Position numbers and translations under genes: made by a program. The notes below the pieces were generated by a model. The model did no database searches. It was not told the DNA's origin and worked only from the letters and a program-made list of their open reading frames with translations. Below are positions 37,536-47,069 of a stretch of DNA of 64,000 bases, one piece after another. This stretch comes from Bacillota bacterium (lineage in GTDB: Bacteria; Bacillota; Clostridia; Lachnospirales; Lachnospiraceae). The stretch is from the NCBI GenBank assembly GCA_023391695.1, contig JAEWAK010000007.1, forward strand, positions 1 through 64,000. The letters are read 5' to 3'. Within the stretch, counting starts at the first letter, position 1; each line of letters starts with the position of its first letter.

Positions 37536-38790
37536 ATATTTCCGCTACCCTCTTTTCAATCAATCTTATTGCTTTTTCTTTGCCTAAATAATTTTCTACA
37601 TGTCTCTTTGCTTTTACCACAATACTATTATATTTTTCCTTATCTTCAAATAATCTTACCATATGTTTAGAAGCACACACTATATTAGGTTCAGCCCACC
37701 TATTCCCTGGTTTATATGGTCCACATTCATCTTTAATTTCTACAAGCTCATAATCTACAAGACATGCTATTTCTTCATTCATAAATTCGATAGTGGATGA
37801 CCAATTCGTAGAAATAGTAGGAGTACCCAGCAGCATAGCCTCAGCTAGTACCAGACCAAAACCTTCTGCTCTGTGTAATGAAACATATACATCTACGCAT
37901 TTAATTAAGCTATTAACCTGACTTTTCTGCAGAACATCTGTTATATAATATATATTTTCATAGTCATTCATAATTTTTTGTATAGATTCCATATCTTTTT
38001 TCTGCATATTATTAATTTTTATTACTAAACCTACATCTTTATTTTCTTTTCCGAAGGCCCTCATGTAAGCTTGAATTGCCCCTAAAGGATTCTTTCTTTC
38101 CATAGTACTGTTACTATCATACATTATTAAGAATAAAAACTTATCTTCCGGTAATCTAAAATACGATCTGTCATAAATTTTATCTACAGGTGCGGTAACA
38201 TAATATGGAATTGTTAAAACAGGTTTATCTGTTTTTTTTCTTATACTTTCACTGGCAAAATCTGATGGAGTCCATATCTCATCCAAATATGGTATACATT
38301 CGGTCCATTCATCCGGGAATTCCTCCAGTTCCCACAGCCAAAATGCTATATTGTATCGATAGTTCCAGGTATCTTTTTTAATTTTAAGATAAGCTATACC
38401 AAGTTCATATGGATTAATATGTATAATATTTATATTAAAAAGAGCCCTGTTTGAAATCTTATAATCCCATGTTGTATCATTCATTCTTAATGCACTTACC
38501 TGGACATAATTTAATATAGAAAAATCTACATTGCTTTCATTTAGCATATTAGCGATAAGTCGGCAACTTTGACCAAGTCCAATTTCTGCTCTAATATTAC
38601 CAATGAGATTTATCCCATCTTTATATACATTCCTTTTAAAAGGTTGAATTTTCAACTTCTCTAAGCTTTTATAGCTTTTAACAATAAATAATCTTTTTAT
38701 TTTTCTTAATACTTTTATAGGTAACACTTTTAATAATATTGGTTTACAACGATCAACAAGTGATAAAAAGGTATTCGAAATATTAATCAT
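37522..38790 (-). CDS. Family 4 (GT-B) glycosyltransferase
   Basis: 422 residues. An N-terminal cationic region (about 1-50) leads into a GT-B fold. NLIGNIRAEIGLGQSCRLIA lies near the donor-site start, and the EX7E motif is in HRAEGFGLVLAEA (about 305-317). Its ends overlap both neighbours, by 8 bases upstream and 14 downstream, which indicates a tightly coupled run. Family 4 enzymes are retaining and use nucleotide sugars; GDP-mannose or GDP-rhamnose are plausible donors given the locus. Confidence 0.9.
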   Translation of the reverse strand: MINISNTFLSLVDRCKPILLKVLPIKVLRKIKRLFIVKSYKSLEKLKIQPFKRNVYKDGINLIGNIRAEIGLGQSCRLIANMLNESNVDFSILNYVQVSALRMNDTTWDYKISNRALFNINIIHINPYELGIAYLKIKKDTWNYRYNIAFWLWELEEFPDEWTECIPYLDEIWTPSDFASESIRKKTDKPVLTIPYYVTAPVDKIYDRSYFRLPEDKFLFLIMYDSNSTMERKNPLGAIQAYMRAFGKENKDVGLVIKINNMQKKDMESIQKIMNDYENIYYITDVLQKSQVNSLIKCVDVYVSLHRAEGFGLVLAEAMLLGTPTISTNWSSTIEFMNEEIACLVDYELVEIKDECGPYKPGNRWAEPNIVCASKHMVRLFEDKEKYNSIVVKAKRHVENYLGKEKAIRLIEKRVAEIYDNR

Positions 38791-39550
38791 ACGACTTATT
38801 TCCTTTCTTACTATATTTTATCACTCCATGAAAAATATGGGATAACATATAATAACAAGAATTTAATTTATTAATACCCATAGTGCGATACACCCCATAA
38901 GTCATTTTTGCTGATTTAATTTTATTACTTGATTTACCATTGTCGTTTAATCTATACATCAACAATGGTTCATCAATACCGTATGCTTGTCCGTGCTGCT
39001 TTAATATGGTTAACCAATTAATATAATCTTCATGATACTTATCATAAGACATAGGGTTTTCTTTTGCTACATCACTTAATAAAATAACTGAAGAACAAGC
39101 TATACAATTATGGTGTAATAGTTTATCATAGTTTACTATTTTAGGAACATGAATGATATTATTTGTAACTACTCCTTCATTAGTAATTAATTGTCTTCCA
39201 GTATAGCTTAAAATTGCATTATTATTCTCCATAATCTTGATTTGTTTTTTTAGTTTCCCATCAGCCCACCAATCATCAGCATCCAGGTAAGCTATGTACT
39301 TTCCTTTTGCCTGCTCTAGTCCTAAGTTTCTTGATAAAGCAACACCATTATTTATTTTATTCTTTAAATATATTACATTCTCTAAAGTTTTATAATTTTC
39401 CATCACATCATCTATGTTATCAGTAGAGCAATCATCAATTACAATTATTTCTATCGGAATATTTTGCCGTAAAACAGATTCAATAGATTTTTTAACGAAT
39501 CTAGCACAATTATAAACAGGAATTATTACTGAAACTGTTGGTTTCTCCAT
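38783..39550 (-). CDS. Family 2 glycosyltransferase
   Basis: 255 residues, single GT-A domain: SVIIPVYNCARFVKKSIESV, IDDCSTDN and the metal-binding YLDADDWW. GAGAG precedes the ATG. It is the first glycosyltransferase gene after the reductase and priming transferase genes, so it may add the second sugar to the lipid carrier. It overlaps the next gene by 8 bases. Confidence 0.9.
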   Translation of the reverse strand: MEKPTVSVIIPVYNCARFVKKSIESVLRQNIPIEIIVIDDCSTDNIDDVMENYKTLENVIYLKNKINNGVALSRNLGLEQAKGKYIAYLDADDWWADGKLKKQIKIMENNNAILSYTGRQLITNEGVVTNNIIHVPKIVNYDKLLHHNCIACSSVILLSDVAKENPMSYDKYHEDYINWLTILKQHGQAYGIDEPLLMYRLNDNGKSSNKIKSAKMTYGVYRTMGINKLNSCYYMLSHIFHGVIKYSKKGNKSYD

Positions 39551-39573
39551 CTTTACACTCTCAATTCAAATTA

Positions 39574-40356
39574 TTAAAATTTATAATAGAAATTACCGAA
39601 TAATTTATTTAATTCATTTATATACCGACAAAGAATTTTAATCAATGGATTAAATATACTTATTAATATAGTTTTTTTACCCATTTCCTCACGTAATTTT
39701 ATAATCAACTCACAAGTATCTGCAAATTCGTTATCCTGAGGATGAAAAAAGCCTTTTTTTTCATGTAATATAAGCTGTAACAGATACTTTGATAAATTAT
39801 TAATGTTCAACATACTTCTTTTATTATGTATCTTAGGAAATACAGGTGTGTATTTAGCTAGTTTAATCAATCTTGCGTAATTGCCTTTACAATTTTTTCC
39901 ATAAACCATGGGTGGTCGTACAATTGCTATATGAAACATATCATCTTGTAATATCATAATCTCCTGTTCTGCCGCAAACTTAGATTTACCATAATAAGTT
40001 GTCGGATTAGGTATTGTTTCCTTTGTAATACAACTTTCATAAGTTCCGAACACAGCTGCCGTACTCATAAAAATAAACTGCTTAACATTCTTTTCTTTTG
40101 CTTTCTTAGCCACTTCGACTGCAAGCTTATGGTTTACATTAAAATAAAGCGATTCCATACTCTTTCTTTCTTTTTTATGAACAATTCCTGATAGATGCAT
40201 TACTGTATCGTATAATGAAAAATCTACTTGACTCCAAGAACCATCTGAAGCACTGACTAAATCGACTGCTATATTTTTTATATTCATTTCAGAAATATAT
40301 TCTTTAAATTTCTGCCCGATATAACTATGAGCGCCTATTACAAGTACCTTTTTCAT
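39574..40356 (-). CDS. NAD-dependent epimerase/reductase (WbpV-like)
   Basis: About 260 residues of the extended short-chain dehydrogenase family: KVLVIGAHSYIGQKF, MSTAAVFG and YYGKSKFAAEQE (Tyr-X3-Lys), then VRPPMVYGKNCKGNYARL. The last motif and the neighbouring priming transferase fit WbpV-like reductases that finish UDP-N-acetylquinovosamine; other 4-epimerases remain possible. The ATG at 40356 begins the nucleotide-binding strand directly; an in-frame ATG at 40368 is the alternative, and the ribosome site GGAAGG does not decide clearly. Confidence 0.8.
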   Translation of the reverse strand: MKKVLVIGAHSYIGQKFKEYISEMNIKNIAVDLVSASDGSWSQVDFSLYDTVMHLSGIVHKKERKSMESLYFNVNHKLAVEVAKKAKEKNVKQFIFMSTAAVFGTYESCITKETIPNPTTYYGKSKFAAEQEIMILQDDMFHIAIVRPPMVYGKNCKGNYARLIKLAKYTPVFPKIHNKRSMLNINNLSKYLLQLILHEKKGFFHPQDNEFADTCELIIKLREEMGKKTILISIFNPLIKILCRYINELNKLFGNFYYKF

Positions 40357-40416
40357 ATAAATACACATACCTTCCGCCTTGCAGTATATCTTAATTAAAA
40401 TAATTTAACAGTAATA

Positions 40417-41016
40417 TTAATCAATAGTCTCTGCTATACCCTCTTTCACGCCATCACGCCTTATAACACAACCTACCGTTTTAATAATACATCTTATATC
40501 AAACAGAAAACTCATTTTCTCTATGTATTTCCCATCCAGTTTTGCCTTTAATAGAATCGGTAATTCATCCCTTCCATTAATCTGTGCCCATCCGGTCAAA
40601 CCTGGCCTCACATCATTTGCCTTATATTTATCCCGCTCCTCAATTAAATCATACTGATTCCATAAAGCAGGTCTCGGTCCAACAATGGACATATCCCCTT
40701 TTAATATGTTAAATAGCTGAGGAAGTTCATCCAAACTTGTCTTTCTTAACACCTTACCAATCGGCGTTATGTACTGTTCCGGGTGCTTAAGGAGATGAGT
40801 TGGAATATCCCTTGGTGTATCTATCCTCATAGTACGGAATTTTAATATATTAAATTCCCTCTTGTTCTTCCCAATCCTTTTTTGTAGAAAGAAAACAGGC
40901 CCTTTTGATGTTAATTTTATAAGAAGCATCAAAATAATAAACAACCAGGATAGTAATATTATTGTGACAAAAGATATAATAAAATCGCAATCTCTTTTTA
41001 AGTATTTTTTGTACAT
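40417..41016 (-). CDS. Undecaprenyl-phosphate sugar-1-phosphate transferase (priming)
   Basis: 199 residues, the short form with only the catalytic domain of the bacterial sugar transferase family (WcaJ/PglC-like). One N-terminal hydrophobic segment (about 9-34) is followed by KGPVFFLQKRIG, FKFRTMR-like ILKFRTMR, SLDELPQLFNILKGDMSIVG and VRPGLTGWAQINGRDELP. It starts repeat-unit synthesis on undecaprenyl phosphate at the inner membrane. It is the first gene of the ~21-kb operon, directly behind the promoter at 41050-41078. Confidence 0.94.
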   Translation of the reverse strand: MYKKYLKRDCDFIISFVTIILLSWLFIILMLLIKLTSKGPVFFLQKRIGKNKREFNILKFRTMRIDTPRDIPTHLLKHPEQYITPIGKVLRKTSLDELPQLFNILKGDMSIVGPRPALWNQYDLIEERDKYKANDVRPGLTGWAQINGRDELPILLKAKLDGKYIEKMSFLFDIRCIIKTVGCVIRRDGVKEGIAETID

Positions 41017-41049
41017 GCTCGTTTACCACCATTCATTCCATATAGTATT

Positions 41050-41078
41050 ATTATAGTTAATTTTAAGCTGTAATACAA
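41050..41078 (-). promoter_or_regulatory. Sigma-A promoter of the main polysaccharide operon
   Basis: Minus-strand TTGTAT (41073-41078) and TATAAT (41050-41055) with a 17-base spacer, 34 bases upstream of the priming transferase start. It is a perfect -10 and a good -35. Confidence 0.72.
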
Positions 41079-41149
41079 GGTTTTTATTATATTTCATTAT
41101 ATTTACAATTACTAACTTATCTCTCCCTTGTACTTTTTTATTATATTAC

Positions 41150-41178
41150 TTGTAAATACACAAAATACATATTAAAAT
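41150..41178 (+). promoter_or_regulatory. Promoter of the O-antigen ligase/polymerase gene
   Basis: TTGTAA (41150-41155) and TAAAAT (41173-41178) with a 17-base spacer, about 45 bases before the start codon and divergent from the operon promoter. Confidence 0.5.
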
Positions 41179-41223
41179 ATATAGATAGGACTAACTACTA
41201 ATATAATCATTAAGGAGAAAAGT

Positions 41224-43050
41224 ATGAACGTGAAAACTTCACAATATAATAAAAGAACATCACACACTTCAAAAAATTCGAAAGTTTATAATAAATCAAG
41301 TAATAAACTTTATTTACTACCGTTAGTAATTATTACAGCCATATTACCGCTTATCATGCGTTTTCATGAATATGACCCGGGGTTATCCGGTTTTAACTGG
41401 TTTTCCGACACTAAATCCTGGTTTGATGCATTCTTATATTATAAACAGGTATTTTTTATCATTATTTGTACCATTATGTTATTATTAATACTCTACAAGG
41501 TATTTCATGATAAGATGGCTTTACATTTTTCTCCTTTGTTAATTCCGGTATTGATATTGGGATTGCTTACATTGCTTTCAACTATATTTTCAAATTATTC
41601 ATCATATGGATTTACCGGAATTTATGAACAATTTGAATCGATCTTTGTTATCTTGGGTTATTGCTTGGTTGTAGTTTATGCTTTTTTCTTTATCAAATCA
41701 GAAGAAGATTTGCGATTTATTTTTCATTATTTTTTAATAGGCATATTAGTTATGGGCTTATTGGGTCTGTCCCAGGTTATCGGTCATGATTTTATTGGCA
41801 CACAATTAGCCAAATACCTTATTTTGCCACATAAATATTGGAGCGAATTAGGCTTAAAATTCAATTTTGGGCCTAACCGGGTATACTTAACACTATATAA
41901 TCCTAATTACGTGGGTGTATATGTTTCTTTAATCGTACCAATTTTAATTGGTTTGTTAATAACGGAAAAAAACAGAAATAAAATTATCTTATATACAGTA
42001 GCTTTGGTCGGTATGATTATAAGCCTTGTTGGTTCTCAGTCAAAGACAAGCTTAATCAGCCTTTTCGCCGCCGTAATATTAATTTTATTTTTCTTTCGAA
42101 AATACATATTTCGTAAATCAAAGATTATGATACCTATAATCAGTGTTAGTGCTGTTGCTGCTATATTAATCATAGTTTTTAATTTTGCTACATTAACTGG
42201 TACAATAAACAGTTTATTTAATGTTTCAAAAACTACACCTGCATTAACAGATATAAAAACAGAAGAGGTTCTAACTATAACTTACAAAAACAATGATTTA
42301 AAAGTAAATATAGAAGCAAACAATAGTAGTATCGGAATATTATTAGCCGACTCTGATGGTAATGAAATTGCTTACTCAATTGACGATGGTGGAAGTTTCG
42401 TAATTAACGACTCGCGTTTTTCAGGAATTCAGGTATTTCCTACCGTATACAACAATATAATATGTGTAAAAGCTAATATAGACGGAAAGGATTGGTATTT
42501 TACAAATCAATTAGGTGATAATACCTTCTATTACTTAAACAGTAAAGGCAAATTTGACAAAATCGTCACTGCAGATTCTGCTCTTCTCACAGGTTATGAA
42601 AAATTTGCTTCCGGAAGAGGTTATATTTGGTCCAGAACGATTCCATTGCTTAAAAAATATATCTTGCTGGGTTCCGGTGCCGATACCTTTACTATGGCTT
42701 TTCCGCAACAGGATTACGTTAATCAATATAATGCCGGTTTTGACGGACAGTTAATAACAAGACCGCATAATCTATACCTACAAATGGGTGTACAATCGGG
42801 AGTTCTTTCTCTTATAGCATTTTTAGTATTTTATTTAATGTACTTTATATCCAGCATTAAATTATTCTGGAAAGGGACTTTTAACAAATTCTACTCCCAA
42901 GCCGGGGTGTCCATATTTATCGGTTCCGTGGCTTATATGATAGCCGGTATATCGAATGATTCTACTATAACTGTTGCACCGGTGTTCTGGGTCTTAATTG
43001 GAATCGGCATTGCCATTAATTATAAATTAAAAGGGGAAACAGATAAATAA
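41224..43050 (+). CDS. O-antigen ligase/Wzy-type polymerase family protein
   Basis: 608-residue membrane protein with about 10-12 spans. The Wzy_C-like signature region lies near the C-terminus: GYIWSRTIPLLKKYILLGSG, then RPHNLYLQMGVQSG, typical of WaaL/Wzy enzymes whose external loop holds catalytic Arg and His. A ~100-residue soluble beta-rich insert (about 340-445) separates the membrane halves. AAGGAG precedes the ATG. It would join or polymerise lipid-linked repeat units after Wzx flipping. It is divergent from the main operon and has its own promoter and terminator. Confidence 0.88.
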   Translation: MNVKTSQYNKRTSHTSKNSKVYNKSSNKLYLLPLVIITAILPLIMRFHEYDPGLSGFNWFSDTKSWFDAFLYYKQVFFIIICTIMLLLILYKVFHDKMALHFSPLLIPVLILGLLTLLSTIFSNYSSYGFTGIYEQFESIFVILGYCLVVVYAFFFIKSEEDLRFIFHYFLIGILVMGLLGLSQVIGHDFIGTQLAKYLILPHKYWSELGLKFNFGPNRVYLTLYNPNYVGVYVSLIVPILIGLLITEKNRNKIILYTVALVGMIISLVGSQSKTSLISLFAAVILILFFFRKYIFRKSKIMIPIISVSAVAAILIIVFNFATLTGTINSLFNVSKTTPALTDIKTEEVLTITYKNNDLKVNIEANNSSIGILLADSDGNEIAYSIDDGGSFVINDSRFSGIQVFPTVYNNIICVKANIDGKDWYFTNQLGDNTFYYLNSKGKFDKIVTADSALLTGYEKFASGRGYIWSRTIPLLKKYILLGSGADTFTMAFPQQDYVNQYNAGFDGQLITRPHNLYLQMGVQSGVLSLIAFLVFYLMYFISSIKLFWKGTFNKFYSQAGVSIFIGSVAYMIAGISNDSTITVAPVFWVLIGIGIAINYKLKGETDK

Positions 43051-43065
43051 GTTTAGCCTTATAAA

Positions 43066-43127
43066 AAAGCCAAATGCTTAAATCGATAAAAATTACTGTT
43101 ACATTATCGATAAGAGCATTTGGCTTT
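43066..43127. terminator. Long bidirectional terminator
   Basis: AAAGCCAAATGCT (43066-43078) pairs perfectly with 43115-43127. After a short internal loop, ATCGATAA (43082-43089) pairs with 43104-43111. T-rich flanks occur on both sides. It separates the convergent polymerase and TagH-type genes. Confidence 0.85.
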
Positions 43128-43148
43128 ATTGTATTGATATTCTATAAT

Positions 43149-43886
43149 CTACTTCGTCTTCTCTGCGTAAATCGCACTGACTTCCTCAATCCCCCCATGA
43201 GCAATAACCTTACCATGTTCCAGCAAGATAGCCTTATTGCATATCTTCTGAACCTGTGGCAAAGAATGAGATACAAATAACACAGTAACCCCTTTATCAA
43301 ACATGGATTGAATCTTGGCTTCACACTTTTTCTTAAACTTGGCATCCCCAACAGCCAGAACTTCATCCAGGATCAATACATCCGGTTCCACTACCGTAGC
43401 TATGGCAAAACCAAGTCTGGACTTCATACCGGAGGAATAATTCTTAAGGGGAACATCAATAAACTTACCAAGCTCCGAAAATTCAATAATCTCATTATAT
43501 TTTTCCGCAATAAATTCCCTTGGATAACCTAAAACAGCTCCATACAGGTATATATTCTCAGCACCGGTATATTCCGGCTCAAAACCGGCTCCAAGCTCTA
43601 AGAGAGGAGCAATTTTGCCTTTTACAGTAATGGACCCTTCCGTGGGTTTTAAAACTCCTGCTATAATTTTAAGCAAAGTACTCTTACCGGCACCATTCAG
43701 GCCTAAGATACCTAAACGGTCACCTTTATTCACTTTAAGGCTTACATTTTTTAATGCCCAAAATTCATTATACTTCAGTTCTTTTCTCACTAATTTTATA
43801 AAATACTCTTTCAGATTATCTACCTTCTGTGAAGACAGATTAAACCGCATACTTACATGTTTCACTTCAACTGCAGTTTTTTCCAT
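43149..43886 (-). CDS. Teichoic-acid-type ABC exporter ATPase (TagH-like)
   Basis: 245 residues, ATPase domain only: Walker A GLNGAGKST, signature NYSSGMKSRLGFAIA, Walker B DVLILDEVLAVGD. It has no C-terminal Wzt/TagH extension. AAAGGAGG precedes the ATG. It pairs with the permease at 43962 and is the last gene of the second minus-strand operon, whose first gene encodes a TagF-like polymerase. Export of a polyol-phosphate-type polymer is therefore likely. Confidence 0.93.
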   Translation of the reverse strand: MEKTAVEVKHVSMRFNLSSQKVDNLKEYFIKLVRKELKYNEFWALKNVSLKVNKGDRLGILGLNGAGKSTLLKIIAGVLKPTEGSITVKGKIAPLLELGAGFEPEYTGAENIYLYGAVLGYPREFIAEKYNEIIEFSELGKFIDVPLKNYSSGMKSRLGFAIATVVEPDVLILDEVLAVGDAKFKKKCEAKIQSMFDKGVTVLFVSHSLPQVQKICNKAILLEHGKVIAHGGIEEVSAIYAEKTK

Positions 43887-43961
43887 GGTATGCCTCCTTT
43901 AACGTTCTTATTACTTAAATAACATAACATCTAAAACAACCGCTATATAGTCAGATTGAGG

Positions 43962-44738
43962 CTATACGTGCAGGATAAATTCGTCCTGTTTCTTCAGAAA
44001 CATAAATGTACCGACAGCAAGGAAGCCAAAGCTGTAAATTATGGATAAAGCGAAAGCTCTTTGGTCCAAGACCATACCAAAAATGGAATTTCTAAAATTA
44101 ACGACTATGGAATACAATGGATTAATATCCAATAGCCAGCCATAACCGGCATCAACAATTTTTTGCGGCTTATAAAAAATAGCAGAAGTATACATAATCA
44201 TCATCAAAGCAACAGACCATATATATTCCAGGTCACGAAAGAACACGGACAAGGTGGCCAGTATTAAACCGATTCCGTAGGCCATAATCGGCATTAAAAC
44301 CAAAGGTATAACAGCCTGGAACAAATAAAAGGTGGGTTGTACCTTTAAAACTATACCAACTAATACTAATATAATCAGTGAAATTAAAAATATAATATAA
44401 TCGGTAAGTATACTTGCCAAAGGATACATATATTTAGGTACATACACTTTTTTAATCATACCGCTGTGTGTACGGATTGATTTCATGGCGACTTTAGTAC
44501 TGTTGGAAAAGAAAGAATACAGCAATCTGCCCGATAATATGTAAACAGGAAATTGCCTGTCTTCATTGCCAAATAAGGTACCGAATACAATAGTTAAAAC
44601 AAGCATGGTAAGGAGTGGTTCAATTAACGTCCATAAAATTCCCAGATAAGATCTTCTATATTTTAAAGTGATACCTTTTTTAATCAGCTCACCCAATAAA
44701 AATCGATATTTTGTAAAATTACTGATATATTTCTTCAA
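43962..44738 (-). CDS. Teichoic-acid-type ABC exporter permease (TagG-like)
   Basis: 258 residues with six spans; LKYRRSYLGILWTLIEPLLT is the TagG/Wzm N-terminal hallmark. The start codon is TTG at 44738, preceded by GGAG with 5 bases between. It forms a transporter with the 43149-43886 ATPase. It resembles the Wzm-type permease at 35421 in family but clearly differs in sequence, so the locus has two separate exporters. Confidence 0.92.
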   Translation of the reverse strand: MKKYISNFTKYRFLLGELIKKGITLKYRRSYLGILWTLIEPLLTMLVLTIVFGTLFGNEDRQFPVYILSGRLLYSFFSNSTKVAMKSIRTHSGMIKKVYVPKYMYPLASILTDYIIFLISLIILVLVGIVLKVQPTFYLFQAVIPLVLMPIMAYGIGLILATLSVFFRDLEYIWSVALMMIMYTSAIFYKPQKIVDAGYGWLLDINPLYSIVVNFRNSIFGMVLDQRAFALSIIYSFGFLAVGTFMFLKKQDEFILHV

Positions 44739-44774
44739 TTTAACTCCTATCTGCCCAGGGTTACAGGCAATTAC

Positions 44775-44804
44775 CCGGGCCTATTCCAATTTGAACAGGC
44801 CCGG
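44775..44804 (-). promoter_or_regulatory. Intercistronic G+C-rich hairpin
   Basis: CCGGGCCT (44775-44782) pairs perfectly with AGGCCCGG (44797-44804), and TTC/GAA extends the stem inward. It lies between the pyruvyl-transferase/FrhB fusion gene and the TagG-like gene. No T-run follows on the minus strand, so partial attenuation or RNA processing fits better than full termination. Confidence 0.45.
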
Positions 44805-44842
44805 CTGAAAAGTTTGGGTATAAATAACAAACACTTTTTTAC

Positions 44843-47068
44843 TTACTTCTTTAAATCATTATATTCATACAATAAGTCATCAATTGGTACTTTATCCAGA
44901 CGGTCAAATACATCCAACCGTTCCAGTTTAAAAGGACTTGGCTTACTATGATTTTTCTTAAAAGCCTTCGCCATGTCACTCTCTTTATAGATAAAGTTAT
45001 CTTTCACATTATCCCATAATTTACTGCCATTGTCATCATTGATAGTAATTAAGCTCACACCTTTATCATCGAACATGGAAGGATCGATATCCTTAATACC
45101 CCAGAAATCGCCGATGGTTATATCACCAACCCTGTTCTTATAAGTGTATTCACAGGAGCTGCAGCTTGGCCTGGAAATATAGTCATTTAAAAATGCCCGG
45201 AAATAATTATTCTTCCTGGAGTTTACATTTAAGGTCTTACCGTTTTCAAATTCTATTATCATGCTGCATTTATGAATCAACCAGCCTGTGCTTTTATTTC
45301 GAAAGGTCAGATTGACTACCCTGGAATGATGTTTTTTATTTAAATAATCCAGGTACTGTATAAATATTTTCGGTGACGGTGCTGCATGGCATAAAATCTC
45401 ACAAATAAATAAATTCTCATAATCTTTTCTTAAATAAGAACGGAGCGCCGCACATTCACAGGGTAACCCTGAGTATAATATGGTCTGATTATCCTTTAAT
45501 AACTGCTTAATTTGAGGATAGATACCGTCAAAATCACTCTTAACATACTTGGAACCATAGAAAGCTTTCACATCTTCCATATTGTCGGCAATAGAGGATA
45601 CCACCTTCATATCCTTATCATATTTAACGCCGACTACATATCCTTTTTTCTCTTCAATAACGTATCTTGCAAGTTCCGGGAAGATCGCTCCGGAAGAGCT
45701 CTTCATACGGACCTCTTCCTGCTTATTCATTACGGAGTATACCTTTGGATACTGCTCCTGGTATTCTATTTTATGGCTGGTTTTTCGGATACATGCCTTA
45801 TTACACGCACCGCAATCAATACATTTTTCTTCATCTACCACCGGGTAACGGAAACCTTCCGCATCTTCCTCCATGGAGATTGCATTCGTAGGACATATTT
45901 CTTTGCAGGCATAGCAGCCATAACATTCATGCTTTCTGATCTGGGTCGGACAGGCTACGATTTTCTGCCGGTCATTATTCTTTAGCGCATCCAGTAAAAA
46001 CAGCAAGGACGTCTGTCTCAGCTCCAATATCCTTTTCCTTAACTTTTCTGTATCCTCAATCTGAAACCTGGAAAAGTCTTCAAAATCCGCTGCATTATAT
46101 AACAGGTGGGATTCTAAATTTACGGACTTTAGTAGATCCACCGTCCTGCTTCCGGTATTGGTATGAAGCATGGACACAAACGGTGTCTCATACATAATTG
46201 AAAAAACTGTTCCATGGAAGGAATTTGTTATAACGTATTCGGCATTCTCAATTAGACCTAAGAAATCCCCCGGATCTGATGTATAGCAGGTAGCAATTTC
46301 ATTTTTAAATATCTTATTGGGCCTTCTCTGAACAATCGGCAGGCCTGTTGCGGTAGACACCTTATTGGCAAATGCCACAACCTCAGGATTGTGTTCCATC
46401 ATATAGACGAAAATATATTTTCCTTTAATGTTAGGGACCGTTTTAATCGCATTATACTCATCCCTTGATAGAAGTAAAGTGGGATCCAGAACCACGTCCA
46501 CTTGCTTTTTCGTAAGTTCCCTAACCGGTTTTTTCGCACTTCTTTCCCTGACGGAAATAGCAGTAAAACTCTTTAAACTGTTCCGGATCTGCTCATGATA
46601 GATCGGTAATATATAATCCCTGCCGATACTGGCAGCATAAGAGAATTTAAGCAGACCGGGTTTAACAAAGTCAAGAAAATAAGCCGGGTCAAACCCCCCG
46701 ATATGCTCACTGTTCCATACCTGGTCACTGCCCACGATATAAGCGTCCAAATCAAGCTCAGCAGCTTCCAATTCCTCATAGGTTGAGTAATCACCCACCA
46801 GGTTAAGATGTTTTTTAATAAAATCAGTATAATTCTCATATCTTTCCAGACTTCTTGGATTCTGACGGCGGAGCTTAAATTTAGCCAGCCTTTTCTCCAT
46901 TCCGTACTTATCTTTAAGCGGATTATATAAATCATCGATAATACTTGGATGATAATTAATAACTGAGGCTTCTATTTTATAATTTTTAAGGACTTTTTGC
47001 AGTGCCCAGGTCTGCAAAGTAGCTCCAAAGTTATGGGCACTATGAAATGTAATAACGCCAGCCTTCAC
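44843..47068 (-). CDS. Pyruvyl transferase - ferredoxin - FrhB/FdhB fusion protein
   Basis: 741 residues. Residues 1-~350 are a polysaccharide pyruvyl transferase domain: TFHSAHNFGATLQTWALQ, YIVGSDQVWN and TNSFHGTVFSIMYETPF. Residues ~375-425 form a two-cluster ferredoxin, with CYGCYACKEICP and CIDCGACNKACI. The rest is a coenzyme-F420-hydrogenase beta (FrhB/FdhB) domain with a flavin/[Fe-S]-type fold (SSSGAIFPELA, CEILCHAAPSP, GDITIGDFWG). The start is GTG at 47068, with GGAGG inside the end of the upstream gene. The two parts are often neighbours; the fusion suggests a redox step coupled to ketal-type sugar modification, but the reaction is unknown. Confidence 0.88.
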   Translation of the reverse strand: MKAGVITFHSAHNFGATLQTWALQKVLKNYKIEASVINYHPSIIDDLYNPLKDKYGMEKRLAKFKLRRQNPRSLERYENYTDFIKKHLNLVGDYSTYEELEAAELDLDAYIVGSDQVWNSEHIGGFDPAYFLDFVKPGLLKFSYAASIGRDYILPIYHEQIRNSLKSFTAISVRERSAKKPVRELTKKQVDVVLDPTLLLSRDEYNAIKTVPNIKGKYIFVYMMEHNPEVVAFANKVSTATGLPIVQRRPNKIFKNEIATCYTSDPGDFLGLIENAEYVITNSFHGTVFSIMYETPFVSMLHTNTGSRTVDLLKSVNLESHLLYNAADFEDFSRFQIEDTEKLRKRILELRQTSLLFLLDALKNNDRQKIVACPTQIRKHECYGCYACKEICPTNAISMEEDAEGFRYPVVDEEKCIDCGACNKACIRKTSHKIEYQEQYPKVYSVMNKQEEVRMKSSSGAIFPELARYVIEEKKGYVVGVKYDKDMKVVSSIADNMEDVKAFYGSKYVKSDFDGIYPQIKQLLKDNQTILYSGLPCECAALRSYLRKDYENLFICEILCHAAPSPKIFIQYLDYLNKKHHSRVVNLTFRNKSTGWLIHKCSMIIEFENGKTLNVNSRKNNYFRAFLNDYISRPSCSSCEYTYKNRVGDITIGDFWGIKDIDPSMFDDKGVSLITINDDNGSKLWDNVKDNFIYKESDMAKAFKKNHSKPSPFKLERLDVFDRLDKVPIDDLLYEYNDLKK

Positions 47069-47069
47069 G

